64,000 bases of DNA, taken from assembly GCF_022346885.1 (NCBI RefSeq), contig NZ_JAKRNK010000001.1, forward strand, positions 124,001 through 188,000, read 5' to 3'. The stretch is from Paenibacillus sp. ACRRX (GTDB taxonomy: Bacteria; Bacillota; Bacilli; Paenibacillales; Paenibacillaceae). Position 1 is the stretch's first letter, and each line of letters begins with the position of its first letter. Below, one piece after another: positions 8,950-17,380 of the stretch. A model generated the notes under the pieces. That model worked only from the letters and a program-made list of their open reading frames with translations, was not told the DNA's origin and ran no database searches. A program made the position numbers and the translations under genes.

Positions 8950-9935
8950 TGAATCGTGGAATGGGCTTGCAGATCAATTCATGGTTTGAACGCTATATGT
9001 TTATGTTGATCCCCCTCAGTCTCGTACTGGGGGTTCTTTGCGATCAAATACTGCTACCTTATGTCATATTTGTTCCGTGGCTGTTTGGTTTTGTTACATT
9101 TGTAATGGGACTAGGATGCGGGGTAAAGGATATCACACAGGCTTTCCAGCGTCCCGCAGTCTTATTGACGGTGCTGGTATCGTCCCATTTGATTGCGCCC
9201 GCCATCGCTTACAGCATCGGCGCCATTTTATTTGGACCGACTTCTCCAATCAGTATCGGGATGGTGCTGTTTACCATTATCCCGCTTGGCGTATCCTCCG
9301 TCCTGTGGGTGGATATTTCCCGTGGCGCCGTGGGATTGATGTTAGCACTTGTTGTGATCGACTCACTGCTTAGTCCTGTTCTGGTTCCGAGTATGCTGCT
9401 GCTATTGTACGGGGAGAGTGTGCCTATTCATACGTGGGGGATGTTAAAAGACCTGCTGCTTATCCTTGTGCTTCCAATTGTAGTTGGTGTAATCATTCAC
9501 AACAGGACCAAAGGTCAGGCAAAGCCAGTTCTTGCGCCAGTACTGCTGCCGTTGTCCAAAGTGGCTTTTGTCGGCGTGGTTATCTTAAATGCAGCGGCAA
9601 TTGGTCCCTATGTCCGTCAATTGAATGTTGGCTCATTAGTAGTTATATTGGTAATTGTCATACTGGTTGCAGGTTGTTATGTTATTGGCTATATGTCGGG
9701 GAAGCTGTTCAGGAAAGAACGTATCGTGATGTGTACAACGTTGGGCTTTGCAACCGGCATGCGAAACGTCTCGCTAGGACTTGTATTGGCGATGCAGTAC
9801 TTTGGACCTGATACAGCAGTGGTGGTCGTGCTGTCGATTCTGATTCAACAGCCTGCTGCGACTTTGTTTTATACCATTTTACAAAAGCTTAATATGATTC
9901 GTACTAGTCAAACAGAACCGACATCGGTACCATAA
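8949..9935 (+). CDS. Bile acid:sodium symporter (SBF) family transporter
   Basis: Integral membrane protein, 328 residues, with nine or ten hydrophobic helices. Family marks: MGLGCGVKDITQAFQRP after the second helix, the discontinuous helix IPLGVSSVLWVDISRGAVGL, and TLGFATGMRNVSLGL. This places it in the SBF/ACR3 superfamily (YocS-like), sodium-coupled uptake of organic anions. Start and fumarase stop share the bases TGATG (ATG at 8949, alternative GTG at 8946), so translation is coupled. The pairing suggests an organic acid substrate related to fumarate or malate, but that is inference; pantothenate and 2-keto acids are alternatives. Confidence 0.85.
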   Translation: MNRGMGLQINSWFERYMFMLIPLSLVLGVLCDQILLPYVIFVPWLFGFVTFVMGLGCGVKDITQAFQRPAVLLTVLVSSHLIAPAIAYSIGAILFGPTSPISIGMVLFTIIPLGVSSVLWVDISRGAVGLMLALVVIDSLLSPVLVPSMLLLLYGESVPIHTWGMLKDLLLILVLPIVVGVIIHNRTKGQAKPVLAPVLLPLSKVAFVGVVILNAAAIGPYVRQLNVGSLVVILVIVILVAGCYVIGYMSGKLFRKERIVMCTTLGFATGMRNVSLGLVLAMQYFGPDTAVVVVLSILIQQPAATLFYTILQKLNMIRTSQTEPTSVP

Positions 9936-10003
9936 ACAAGAGTAGACGTAATGGATTGCAGCAGCACTAGACAACGCTGTGACAAGAAGTGGAGAGATGG
10001 AGC

Positions 10004-11815
10004 ATGGCACGTTTTCGATCTAGGTTAACGCTTATATTTGTATTACTAATCGGGGTATCTGTATTAGCGGCGGGTATTTATATGGCTTCCTCATTTAAGA
10101 GCAATCATATCTCGCAGTTGGAGCAAAATATGTCCCGGGAAATTATGCTCATTGAGCAGACACTGCAGTGGCAGGCTGAGCCGACATCAGCATCAGCAAT
10201 GGCATACTATACGGACTGGTCCAAGAAACTCGAGCAAACAACAGGCGCACGGGTGACGTTTGTTACGTTAGACGGTACAGTGGTTGGGGATTCTATCTCG
10301 GCAGTAAGCCAGATGGATAACCATCTGAATCGAGAAGAGATCAAAAATGCGCGTGATGAGGGCTTAGGTTCTGTCATCAGGTATAGCGATACGATAAAGC
10401 AAAACATGTTGTATGTAGCTGCACCCATTCATGATGACAACTTTGAAGGTTATGTTCGCCTGGCCATGAGCTTGCAGGAAGTAGAGCAAAGTGTCAGAGA
10501 ACTGTGGGCTTATTTGGGTATTGGGTTATTGGTGCTGTTCCTGGTTGCTACACTGGTCAGCTATCGAATTGCCTTTAATCTGACACGTCCGATTGAGAAC
10601 ATGACGCGAGTGGCGCATCAGATTGCGCACATGGACTATAAAGCGAGAGCACAGACAACCAGCACGGACGAAATCGGTCAGCTGGGGAATGCCATTAATG
10701 CGATGGCTGACAGCTTGCAGCTGCAGATGGCACAAATCCGTGAGAATGAAGGCAGGCTTCGCACGGTGATGGAGCACATGATTAATGCGATTGTTATGAT
10801 CGATGATCAAGGGGAGATTGTGCTTATTAACCGGAAAGCTGAGCAAATGCTTGGTATTAAAAACAAGGCAAGCTTGGGGAAGAAGTTTGAAGAGGTGCGG
10901 GTACCTTATGAGCTTGCCGAGATGACACAAGAGGTCATCGAACGTAAGCTATTGGTGCACGAGGAACTGACGATCTATTACCCCGAGGAGCGTTTGCTGG
11001 ATGCTAATGTTGTGCCTGTCTATTATTCAGAACAGGAGTGGGCGGGTGTTTTGATTATGCTGCAGGATGTATCTGACATCCGCAGGCTGGAGCGTATGCG
11101 CAGTGAATTCGTGGCCAATGTGTCCCATGAACTGAAGACACCGATTGCGGCAGTAAAAGGATTTGCTGAGACGTTGATGAATGGAGCGTTGAATGACCCG
11201 GAGATTGCCCAGTCGTTTTTGCAGATCATCCATGATGAGAGTGAGCGGTTGAATAGGCTTATAGGTGATATTTTGGAATTGTCAAAGATCGAGTCTAAGC
11301 GGGTTCCGCTTCAATTCTCACCGGTACATATGCCAAGCTTTATGCAGCAGGCCGTGGAAATGCTCTCAAAAGAGGCGGACAAAAAGCGTATCCAAGTCTC
11401 CTTGGTAGTCGAAGATGACATGTATATGGAGGCTGACGAGGATCGGCTCCGCCAGATCGTCCTTAATCTGCTGTCCAATGCGATTAATTATACTTCAGAT
11501 GGAGGTCAGGCCAAGGTAGTTGCCGCTCCACTTGACGTGAACGAAGATGGCGATTATGAGCGGATTCAATTAACGATATCGGATACAGGAATTGGCATAC
11601 CTAAGAAGGACCTGCCGCGAATATTTGAACGGTTCTACCGCGTGGACAAAGCAAGATCCAGAGGGTCCGGAGGAACAGGCCTTGGCTTGTCTATTGTCAA
11701 GCATTTGGTGGATTCTCACCATGGTACGATTAAGGTGGACAGTGAGATTGGAGTAGGCACCACATTTACGATTGAGCTGCCGGTTCTGCAAGATCATCAT
11801 CCTGACATTCGTTAA
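10004..11815 (+). CDS. phoR: Phosphate sensor histidine kinase PhoR
   Basis: Membrane sensor kinase, 603 residues from ATG 10004 (GGAGAG seven bases before; the GTG at 9989 lacks a site). TM1 at about 6-28, an extracytoplasmic domain, TM2 about 168-190, HAMP (to about 245), PAS (about 255-360), HisKA with phospho-acceptor His375 in NVSHELKTPIAAVKG, and a HATPase domain with N box NLLSNAINYTSDGG, DTGIGIP and GTGLGLSI. Architecture matches PhoR/PnpS. The PhoP-type regulator follows, and the PhoP-boxed pst operon lies 5 kb on, supporting phosphate sensing. Gene order (kinase before regulator) is the reverse of Bacillus subtilis. Confidence 0.85.
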   Translation: MARFRSRLTLIFVLLIGVSVLAAGIYMASSFKSNHISQLEQNMSREIMLIEQTLQWQAEPTSASAMAYYTDWSKKLEQTTGARVTFVTLDGTVVGDSISAVSQMDNHLNREEIKNARDEGLGSVIRYSDTIKQNMLYVAAPIHDDNFEGYVRLAMSLQEVEQSVRELWAYLGIGLLVLFLVATLVSYRIAFNLTRPIENMTRVAHQIAHMDYKARAQTTSTDEIGQLGNAINAMADSLQLQMAQIRENEGRLRTVMEHMINAIVMIDDQGEIVLINRKAEQMLGIKNKASLGKKFEEVRVPYELAEMTQEVIERKLLVHEELTIYYPEERLLDANVVPVYYSEQEWAGVLIMLQDVSDIRRLERMRSEFVANVSHELKTPIAAVKGFAETLMNGALNDPEIAQSFLQIIHDESERLNRLIGDILELSKIESKRVPLQFSPVHMPSFMQQAVEMLSKEADKKRIQVSLVVEDDMYMEADEDRLRQIVLNLLSNAINYTSDGGQAKVVAAPLDVNEDGDYERIQLTISDTGIGIPKKDLPRIFERFYRVDKARSRGSGGTGLGLSIVKHLVDSHHGTIKVDSEIGVGTTFTIELPVLQDHHPDIR

Positions 11816-11925
11816 CATTTCTTTAAAAAATCATGGTTGAACTCATCCTGTTATGTTACGATATGGATGCAGTTAGATACTGGTTGGATTTCAGATGCTG
11901 TAAATCGGACATTCTGGAGGAGAGT

Positions 11926-12651
11926 ATGTCAGAACTTAAAGTGTTAGTTGTTGAGGACGAGCCTACGTTAGCACGTTTGTTATCTTATAATTTAACGTTG
12001 GAAGGCTACGAGACGACCGTTGTCGATCATGGTTCGCAAGGGCTGCAGACAGCGCTCCATCGCAAGTTTGACCTCATCATTTTAGATATTATGCTGCCGG
12101 GGATGAATGGATTTGAAGTTCTGTCCAAGCTCCGCCAAGCAGGGATTAGAACGCCGGTCATTATTTTGACTGCACGCAACGCGGAAGAAGAAGTAGTGCA
12201 GGGATTAAAGTGCGGCGCTGATGATTATATTACGAAGCCATTTGGTGTAGCAGAACTGCTGGCACGAGTAGGAGCAGTTCTACGGCGAACTTCTGCTGAT
12301 GGAGGAGACCTTTCAATTGAGGGAGACTCTGATGAGAAGGTAATTGCGGTAGGGGATCTTCGCATTTACCCGGAGAAGTATGAAGTCACACTGCTTCATG
12401 AGCAGATTCCGCTACGTCCGAAGGAATTCGAGGTGCTGCTGTATTTGGTCCAGCGGCCAGGTACCGTTATTACGCGAGATGACTTGATGAATGCGGTATG
12501 GGGATTCGACTACATCGGGGGGCAGCGCACTGTAGATGTTCACGTCAGCTCCTTGCGGAAGAAATTGGAGATGAACCAGCAGTCGGTACAGATCGATTCC
12601 ATTCGGGGAGTCGGCTATAAGCTGGTCGTACAGAAGAAGCAGCTCAAATAG
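11926..12651 (+). CDS. phoP: Phosphate response regulator PhoP (OmpR family)
   Basis: DNA-binding response regulator, 241 residues. ATG 11926 is preceded by CTGGAGGAG; the frame extends upstream to 11833, but that part has no site and lacks similarity. Receiver domain: acidic VVEDEPT at 9-14, phospho-acceptor Asp54 in LIILDIMLPG, Thr in LTARNAEE, Lys in DDYITKPFG. The C-terminal winged helix ends GGQRTVDVHVSSLRKK and IRGVGYKL. Lies 110 bases after phoR; the gap holds TTGAAC-like and TTAACA motifs, so an internal autoregulated promoter is possible. Predicted to bind the TT(A/T)ACA repeats before pstS. Confidence 0.88.
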   Translation: MSELKVLVVEDEPTLARLLSYNLTLEGYETTVVDHGSQGLQTALHRKFDLIILDIMLPGMNGFEVLSKLRQAGIRTPVIILTARNAEEEVVQGLKCGADDYITKPFGVAELLARVGAVLRRTSADGGDLSIEGDSDEKVIAVGDLRIYPEKYEVTLLHEQIPLRPKEFEVLLYLVQRPGTVITRDDLMNAVWGFDYIGGQRTVDVHVSSLRKKLEMNQQSVQIDSIRGVGYKLVVQKKQLK

Positions 12652-12792
12652 ACTCAGGCAAGCTGCGTATGTATAAACTTTGCGAGCAGTGAGAGATGTT
12701 TAGTGGGGGAGGATTTGACCTGCTGACAAGCGGTCGTTTGTACAAGAATTAAAGCGCCGCGCTCCGCAAATGACGATAGAAGGTCAGTTAAT

Positions 12793-12817
12793 AGACTTAC
12801 TCCACTAGGAGTAAGTC
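12793..12817 (+). terminator. Terminator of phoR-phoP
   Basis: Perfect 11-bp stem AGACTTACTCC/GGAGTAAGTCT with loop ACTA and tail TTTTTAATT. Confidence 0.85.
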
Positions 12818-12857
12818 TTTTTAATTATGGCAGCGAACTCCAGCCACAGGATACAGC

Positions 12858-12886
12858 AAGACCTCGCGGTTTAATCGCGAGGTCTT
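12858..12886. terminator. Hairpin, likely terminator of the cyd operon
   Basis: Perfect 11-bp stem AAGACCTCGCG/CGCGAGGTCTT with a seven-base loop, about 100 bases past the cydS stop. No clear T tract on the minus strand, so its role is less sure than the neighbouring one. Confidence 0.5.
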
Positions 12887-12985
12887 GTGTTGTTCTTAAA
12901 CCTATTGGGTGTACGCCGGGAATAAGAAGTCCTTATCCTTTTGTATCCTTCTCATTAAGTTACACGGTAGTGATGGAAGTCGGGG

Positions 12986-13093
12986 TTAAGAATCCGACAC
13001 ATCAGCTTTGGCGCCCCAGATGAACACAGCAGCTATAGACAAAGCTACAATGAGTAATGGAGCGTAGAAAATTAAAAATTCATGCATAGTCAT
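12986..13093 (-). CDS. cydS: CydS, small third subunit of cytochrome bd oxidase
   Basis: A 35-residue single-helix membrane peptide (33 if started at the ATG at 13087, MHEFLIFYAPLLIVALSIAA). It has the layout of Geobacillus CydS (33 aa): a short polar start, FLI-x-YAP, then a continuous hydrophobic helix and a short charged tail. CydS sits beside the CydA heme region and stabilises the oxidase. AAAGGAGG lies four bases before 13093 and ten before 13087, so either start is workable. It follows cydB by 19 bases in the same operon. Falls below usual length cut-offs. Confidence 0.82.
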   Translation of the reverse strand: MTMHEFLIFYAPLLIVALSIAAVFIWGAKADVSDS

Positions 13094-13112
13094 TAATCCT
13101 CCTTTGGCTTGC

Positions 13113-14177
13113 TTAAGCTTTTGTGGCACCCGCGTTATCCTGTCCGCCTTTTCCGCCCTTGCCATCTTTAATGCCCTTAACGTAATTGGCATCAAACAAG
13201 AACAGCCTCATAAGCAGGAAAAGGGACGGAATCAGAATGAGCAGACCTAACACAAATACCGTGATAAGAGCAGTAGCCATCGCTGGATTCGTAAAGTTGT
13301 CATGAATCGTTAAGTACGGGTAGAGCAGGTAAGGCAGATGGGCCTTTCCATATCCAAACCAGGCAAATCCAAACTGCAGCATAACCGCCACAAAAGCGAT
13401 CCCATAATTGCGACGTCGCCACACCAACAATACGGCAGTTAGGAAGAATAGAAATGACATCACAAACATCCAACCGTTATCTACCATATTGTTAAAATGC
13501 TGCTCGTTATGTCCTTTTATAGAGTAGAAGACAAACAAGCTGGCCAGTATCGTGGGAAGCGACCAGAAGAGCGCGTATTTACGTACGACTTGAAGCGCGG
13601 GCTCATCTTGCGCCTTCGCGGCATAATACGTCAAGAACATAGCTGAGATATAGAGCACGCTAACTATGGCAAGCAGAATAACAGAATACGGATACACATT
13701 GGTAAACAATTTGCTGAATTCAAAGCTAACTTTCCCGCCTTGCTCCGTAATATAGCCACCTTCCGAGATGGCCAGTACGGTGGATAATGCCGCAGGAATT
13801 AGCAGCCCGCTTGCGCCATACAAAAATTGATAAATACGGTTATCGCGCGAACCATATGTGCTGAACGCATAATAGGAGCCGCGAATTGCTAGCAATATAG
13901 TAGCCAGGCTTCCCGGAATAAGCAGTGCTGTTCCATAATAATACGCTGCATCAGGGAAGAAGCCGACAAGCCCAACGATAAAAAAGACAAGAAATACGTT
14001 GGTTACTTCCCATACAGGAGATAAGTATCTTTCAATGATACGGTGTATAATGTGACGCTTGCCGCTAATGGTACTGTAGTAGCTAAAGAAGCCGGCTCCA
14101 AAGTCGATCGACGCTACGAGCAAATAGCCAAACAAAAATATCCATAAAATCGTAATGCCTAGTAATTCATAGCTCAT
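13113..14177 (-). CDS. cydB: Cytochrome bd ubiquinol/menaquinol oxidase subunit II
   Basis: Membrane subunit of the bd terminal oxidase that scaffolds CydA. 354 residues from ATG 14177 (alternative GTG 14180) and about nine hydrophobic helices; family marks are GYLLVASIDFGAGF near the N-terminus, SPVWEVTNVFLVFF and WFGYGKAHLPYLLYPYLTIH. The start overlaps the cydA stop (TGATG), with GAGGGGG upstream as ribosome site inside cydA. The C-terminus carries a glycine/lysine-rich tail (GIKDGKGGKGGQ) not needed for the fold. Followed closely by cydS. Confidence 0.95.
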   Translation of the reverse strand: MSYELLGITILWIFLFGYLLVASIDFGAGFFSYYSTISGKRHIIHRIIERYLSPVWEVTNVFLVFFIVGLVGFFPDAAYYYGTALLIPGSLATILLAIRGSYYAFSTYGSRDNRIYQFLYGASGLLIPAALSTVLAISEGGYITEQGGKVSFEFSKLFTNVYPYSVILLAIVSVLYISAMFLTYYAAKAQDEPALQVVRKYALFWSLPTILASLFVFYSIKGHNEQHFNNMVDNGWMFVMSFLFFLTAVLLVWRRRNYGIAFVAVMLQFGFAWFGYGKAHLPYLLYPYLTIHDNFTNPAMATALITVFVLGLLILIPSLFLLMRLFLFDANYVKGIKDGKGGKGGQDNAGATKA

Positions 14178-15532
14178 CACTTATGTTCCCCCTCAATGCC
14201 GCGAGCGATAATTTCGTCCTCAGCCGGGTTATGTTTGAACATCTTAATGAGTACTTTTACGCAAGTAAAGGTAAGCAGTGCGTACAATAGGGCAAATATC
14301 CATAACATTGTGTCGACATGAGCAGATGTCGTGGCTCCTTCGGCTACCGTCATGTATCCTCTAATAATCCAAGGTTGGCGTCCCACCTCAGCGAACATCC
14401 AACCTGATTCGATTGCCATGATAGCTAATGGGGCTCCTAATACGACCCCCCAGAGCAGTAATCGGCTGACTGGCTTGCCTGTCTTACGGCTGCGGCGTTG
14501 AGCGATTACGTATGCTAGCGAGATGACGGTCAAATAAATCCCGATGAACACCATCATATCAAAGAAATAATGGCTTGCTTTTAGTGGTGGTCGCAGGTGC
14601 TCGGGTATTTCATTTAACCCTTTGACAACCGTATCAGGGGTGCCCCCGGCTAATATACTTAATGCAAACGGAATTTTAATCGCAAACTTCACTTCATTCT
14701 CGTCAGTTAATATTCCACCCAATATAAGCTCTGCTTTATCAGAGGTATCAAAATGCCATTCTGCGGCAGCGAGTTTTTCGGGTTGGTACTCATGCAGAAA
14801 TTTACCAGACAGGTCGCCAATCGCGGCGGATGCAAGGGCAAAGACTAGTGCCGCTGTCATCGTCAGCTTGAGCGCTTTCTTATAATAGACATGCTTGCGG
14901 CCGCGAATCATAGCAAAGGCAGCAATAGCACCGAGGCAGAAGGCAGACGTTACATATGCAGTCACAAGAACGTGGCTGACCTTTGTTGGCATTGCTGGAT
15001 TAAACATTGCGAGCAGCGGTTGGATATTCTCCATTTTGCCATCTACCCAATCAAAGCCTTGCGGTGTGTTCATAAAGGCATTAACAGTCGTAATAAAAAA
15101 AGCAGATGCAGATGAGCCGATCGCAACCGGAATCAAGAGGGCGAAATGCACCATCCGGTTTTTGAATCGATCCCATGTGTATAAATAAATGCCGAGGAAA
15201 ATGGCTTCCACAAAGAAAGCAAATGTTTCTAGAAACAGGGGCAGGGCAATGGCTTGTCCGCCCACACGCATAAAGTTAGGCCATAAGAGGCTTAATTGTA
15301 AACCGATAGCTGTGCCCGTCACTACGCCAACGGCTACAGTGACCGTGAAGCCGCGTGCCCAGCGCCGTGCCATTAATAAGTAATACGTATCATTGCGCTT
15401 AATGCCAATCCATTCTGCCAAGGCGATCATAAGGGGAACGCCAACGCCAATCGTAGCGTAAATGATGTGTACAAAAAGGGTAAGTCCGGTAAGTATTCGG
15501 CTAAAAATAACCGGATCGTAAGCAGCCGTCAT
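14177..15532 (-). CDS. cydA: Cytochrome bd oxidase subunit I
   Basis: Quinol-oxidising, O2-reducing subunit with hemes b558, b595 and d. 451 residues with about nine helices. Candidate heme ligands: His22, Glu102, Glu109 and His188. The quinol-binding loop (243-258) has the GxxLxxxQPxKxAAAE signature and is of the short Q-loop type normal for Firmicutes. GRQPWIIRGYMTVAEG is conserved near the end. ATG 15532 is preceded by GATGGAGGAG. First large gene of cydA-cydB-cydS; cydC/cydD are absent here. High-affinity respiration at low oxygen is the known role of the family; the upstream Rex/FNR-like dyad fits. Confidence 0.96.
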   Translation of the reverse strand: MTAAYDPVIFSRILTGLTLFVHIIYATIGVGVPLMIALAEWIGIKRNDTYYLLMARRWARGFTVTVAVGVVTGTAIGLQLSLLWPNFMRVGGQAIALPLFLETFAFFVEAIFLGIYLYTWDRFKNRMVHFALLIPVAIGSSASAFFITTVNAFMNTPQGFDWVDGKMENIQPLLAMFNPAMPTKVSHVLVTAYVTSAFCLGAIAAFAMIRGRKHVYYKKALKLTMTAALVFALASAAIGDLSGKFLHEYQPEKLAAAEWHFDTSDKAELILGGILTDENEVKFAIKIPFALSILAGGTPDTVVKGLNEIPEHLRPPLKASHYFFDMMVFIGIYLTVISLAYVIAQRRSRKTGKPVSRLLLWGVVLGAPLAIMAIESGWMFAEVGRQPWIIRGYMTVAEGATTSAHVDTMLWIFALLYALLTFTCVKVLIKMFKHNPAEDEIIARGIEGEHK

Positions 15533-15612
15533 CCTGTATCTACTCCTCCATCTTTTTCTCTGTGTCTAAATTGTGAATAACTTCACTTAATCACGCAAAC
15601 AAATGTCCGTCG

Positions 15613-15726
15613 TTAGAAGAAACGACGTATGAATGCCAAGAGCATAATGATTCCGACGATAAAGCTCACCGTGATCAATATTTTCTCTTGCTTCTGGATA
15701 CGCTTTGCATGTTGAGCCGGATCCAT
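15613..15726 (-). CDS. 37-residue membrane peptide upstream of cydA
   Basis: Starts at ATG 15726 with GGAGGAAGG eight bases before it and stops 80 bases upstream of cydA. The product begins MDPAQHAKRIQKQEKI, an amphipathic charged stretch, followed by one hydrophobic helix (ILITVSFIVGIIMLLAFI) and a basic end (RRFF), i.e. a typical single-pass small membrane protein, N-in or N-out undetermined. It is transcribed with cydABS and sits between the Rex/FNR-like dyad and cydA. Unrecognised family; a role in the oxidase or as a leader peptide is inference. Confidence 0.6.
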   Translation of the reverse strand: MDPAQHAKRIQKQEKILITVSFIVGIIMLLAFIRRFF

Positions 15727-16056
15727 AATGCACACCTTCCTCCACTATATTTCTACGCTGTGATCTAATGTGTATGTCTATGATTAATATCACAGCTTTG
15801 TATTAGTGTACGTGAAAAGTGTGATGATTTTCACAACAATTGTGAAAAGGGATTGAACAAGCTGTGTCTAAAGTTTGTCATTGGGTGATTATTATAATAT
15901 TTGTCAGAAATAAGTCATTCTACTATTTTAAATAAAACGCAAGATAGACAAAGTTTTTGTCTTGATATTTTACAAACATTTTACAAAAGTAAGCTAACGC
16001 TTTTACATTAAGGTGCTACATTAGGACTTAAGACACTTGAATATGCAATCGTAGAG
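15727..16056. other. Divergent regulatory region, cyd operon / chemoreceptor
   Basis: Contains the Rex/FNR-like sites (15819-15846) and AT-rich promoter DNA for both directions. No further gene is seen. Confidence 0.5.
15819..15846 (-). promoter_or_regulatory. Rex / Crp-Fnr type operator before the cyd operon
   Basis: On the minus strand TTGTGAAAATCATCACAC matches the Rex consensus TTGTGAA-N4-TTCACAA perfectly in one arm and at five of seven in the other. The same bases contain TGTGA-N6-TCACA (15820-15835), a perfect Crp/Fnr-type box. A second dyad, TTCACAACAATTGTGAA (15830-15846), overlaps it. Rex (NADH sensor) and Fnr both control cyd genes in relatives, so the site is convincing but its owner is open. 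Confidence 0.65.
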
Positions 16057-17259
16057 ATGGAGTGGTGGGTCTTGACAGTATTGTTAAACCGTTCACAACA
16101 GGAAGCAATAAAAGCGGTGGATGCGCATTCGACAGGTTCCACCATACAGACGAAGTCCTCAACGTTACCGAATGGGACGACAGTGGAACGCAATCGAATG
16201 GAATATGAAGGTCTATTACAATGGGCACCTTCTATATTAAGCAACGCAAACGTAATGGAGGCGGAACAATTATTTAATGCGGATACAGCATTACGTTGTC
16301 TAGTTGTTATCGATGGGGAAAATAGGCCAGTTGGTCTTGTGATGCGCGACCGTTTCTATGAAGTGATGGGCAGAAGATTCTCTCCTGCCCTGCTCTATGA
16401 TAAGCCCATCTCCAGATTGATGGATAAGGACGGATTGTTTGTAGAATATGGTACCGCTACCTCCGAGCTCTTGGATTTAGTGGCTGCGCGCCCTGAAGAA
16501 CGAATGTACGACAGCATTGTATTTACGAAGCAGGGGAGATTGGCGGGCGTAATCGGTCCCAAGTCAATAACCGCACTCTCGAAAATCATGCGCGAAAAGC
16601 ATGCGCAGCAAGAACAATCGACCGTAAAGTCGACCATGGGCTCATTAACTGTCATTCGACAAGAAGCGGAGCATGTACGTGCTTCAGCATCGGAGGGTTT
16701 AGAGCATGCGGCTGAAATGATCGAGGAGACACTGAAAGGGAAATCGGTGCTGGATAAAGTGGCAAGTTCCTTTCAGCTTGTTGCCCAGCAGGCAGAGGAA
16801 CAGAAGAGACAGACGGAAGAGCTAACGGAGCATGCCGCGGCAGTAGCCGATTCTGTCGGTATCATTAGAGGGTGGTCGGATACGTGCCATATGCTGGCGC
16901 TTAATGCTTCTATTGAAGCGGCACGCGCAGGAGAACATGGCCGCGGCTTTGAGGTCGTAGCTACGGAAGTCCGCAAGTTGGCTGTACTTACGAAATCGGC
17001 GACAGATCAGATTGAAGAGACTCTGCTTCAGATGGGACGCTCACTCTCGGCCACCGTACAAGCAAGCGAAGCTTCTGCAGCTGAGACTCATCATACGGTT
17101 GCGGGACTGAAGACGGCGTTGTCACAGTTCGAACGATTGTTCCGTATGATCGCTGATAATAGGGAAAGTCTCGTGCAGGTAGATGATTATGCCAATCGGA
17201 TGTCGATGAAAGCGAAGGAAGCACAGCATCATTTATCAGCGATGTCCGAAAATGCTTGA
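16057..17259 (+). CDS. Soluble methyl-accepting chemotaxis-type protein with CBS-like sensor
   Basis: 400 residues, no membrane segment. The N-terminal part (about 50-180) looks like a paired CBS-type module ([26 protein letters not shown] ... [16 protein letters not shown], split here by a middle segment). The C-terminal part is a short methyl-accepting coiled coil whose hairpin tip carries [19 protein letters not shown], the conserved CheA/CheW contact. So a cytoplasmic receptor signalling to a chemotaxis-like kinase; ligand unknown. Start: ATG 16057 or TTG 16072, the latter with GGAGTGGTGGG upstream. The stop lies three bases before the PhoP boxes of pstS. Confidence 0.75.
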   Translation: MEWWVLTVLLNRSQQEAIKAVDAHSTGSTIQTKSSTLPNGTTVERNRMEYEGLLQWAPSILSNANVMEAEQLFNADTALRCLVVIDGENRPVGLVMRDRFYEVMGRRFSPALLYDKPISRLMDKDGLFVEYGTATSELLDLVAARPEERMYDSIVFTKQGRLAGVIGPKSITALSKIMREKHAQQEQSTVKSTMGSLTVIRQEAEHVRASASEGLEHAAEMIEETLKGKSVLDKVASSFQLVAQQAEEQKRQTEELTEHAAAVADSVGIIRGWSDTCHMLALNASIEAARAGEHGRGFEVVATEVRKLAVLTKSATDQIEETLLQMGRSLSATVQASEASAAETHHTVAGLKTALSQFERLFRMIADNRESLVQVDDYANRMSMKAKEAQHHLSAMSENA

Positions 17260-17262
17260 ATT

Positions 17263-17301
17263 TTTACATTGCGTTAACATATATGCCAAACAGTCTTAAC
17301 A
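17263..17301 (+). promoter_or_regulatory. PhoP box array before pstS
   Basis: TTTACA (17263), TTAACA (17274) and TTAACA (17296): the starts are 11 and 22 bases apart, i.e. on one helix face, matching the TT(A/C/T)A(C/T)A repeats with 5-base spacers bound by PhoP~P dimers. The 17285 position is degenerate. A TAAACT -10-like element follows near 17311. Predicts induction of pst under phosphate starvation by the PhoPR pair at 10004-12651. Confidence 0.75.
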
Positions 17302-17380
17302 CTTGGACGATAAACTATGAATTGTAAGCAAACAACAATTACTAGCTATGGTAGTAACAATTCAGAAGGGGTGGATTTAC

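Larger units (their letters stand above)
12652..12985. other. Convergent intergenic region with two hairpins
   Basis: Between phoP and the oppositely oriented cyd genes. Contains a textbook terminator (12793-12817) and a second, longer hairpin (12858-12886). No gene is seen. Confidence 0.6.

Noticed and set aside
15587-15793. 68-codon minus-strand frame before cydA
   Set aside because: The overlapping 37-codon frame (15613-15726) has the ribosome site and a coherent membrane peptide; this one does not.
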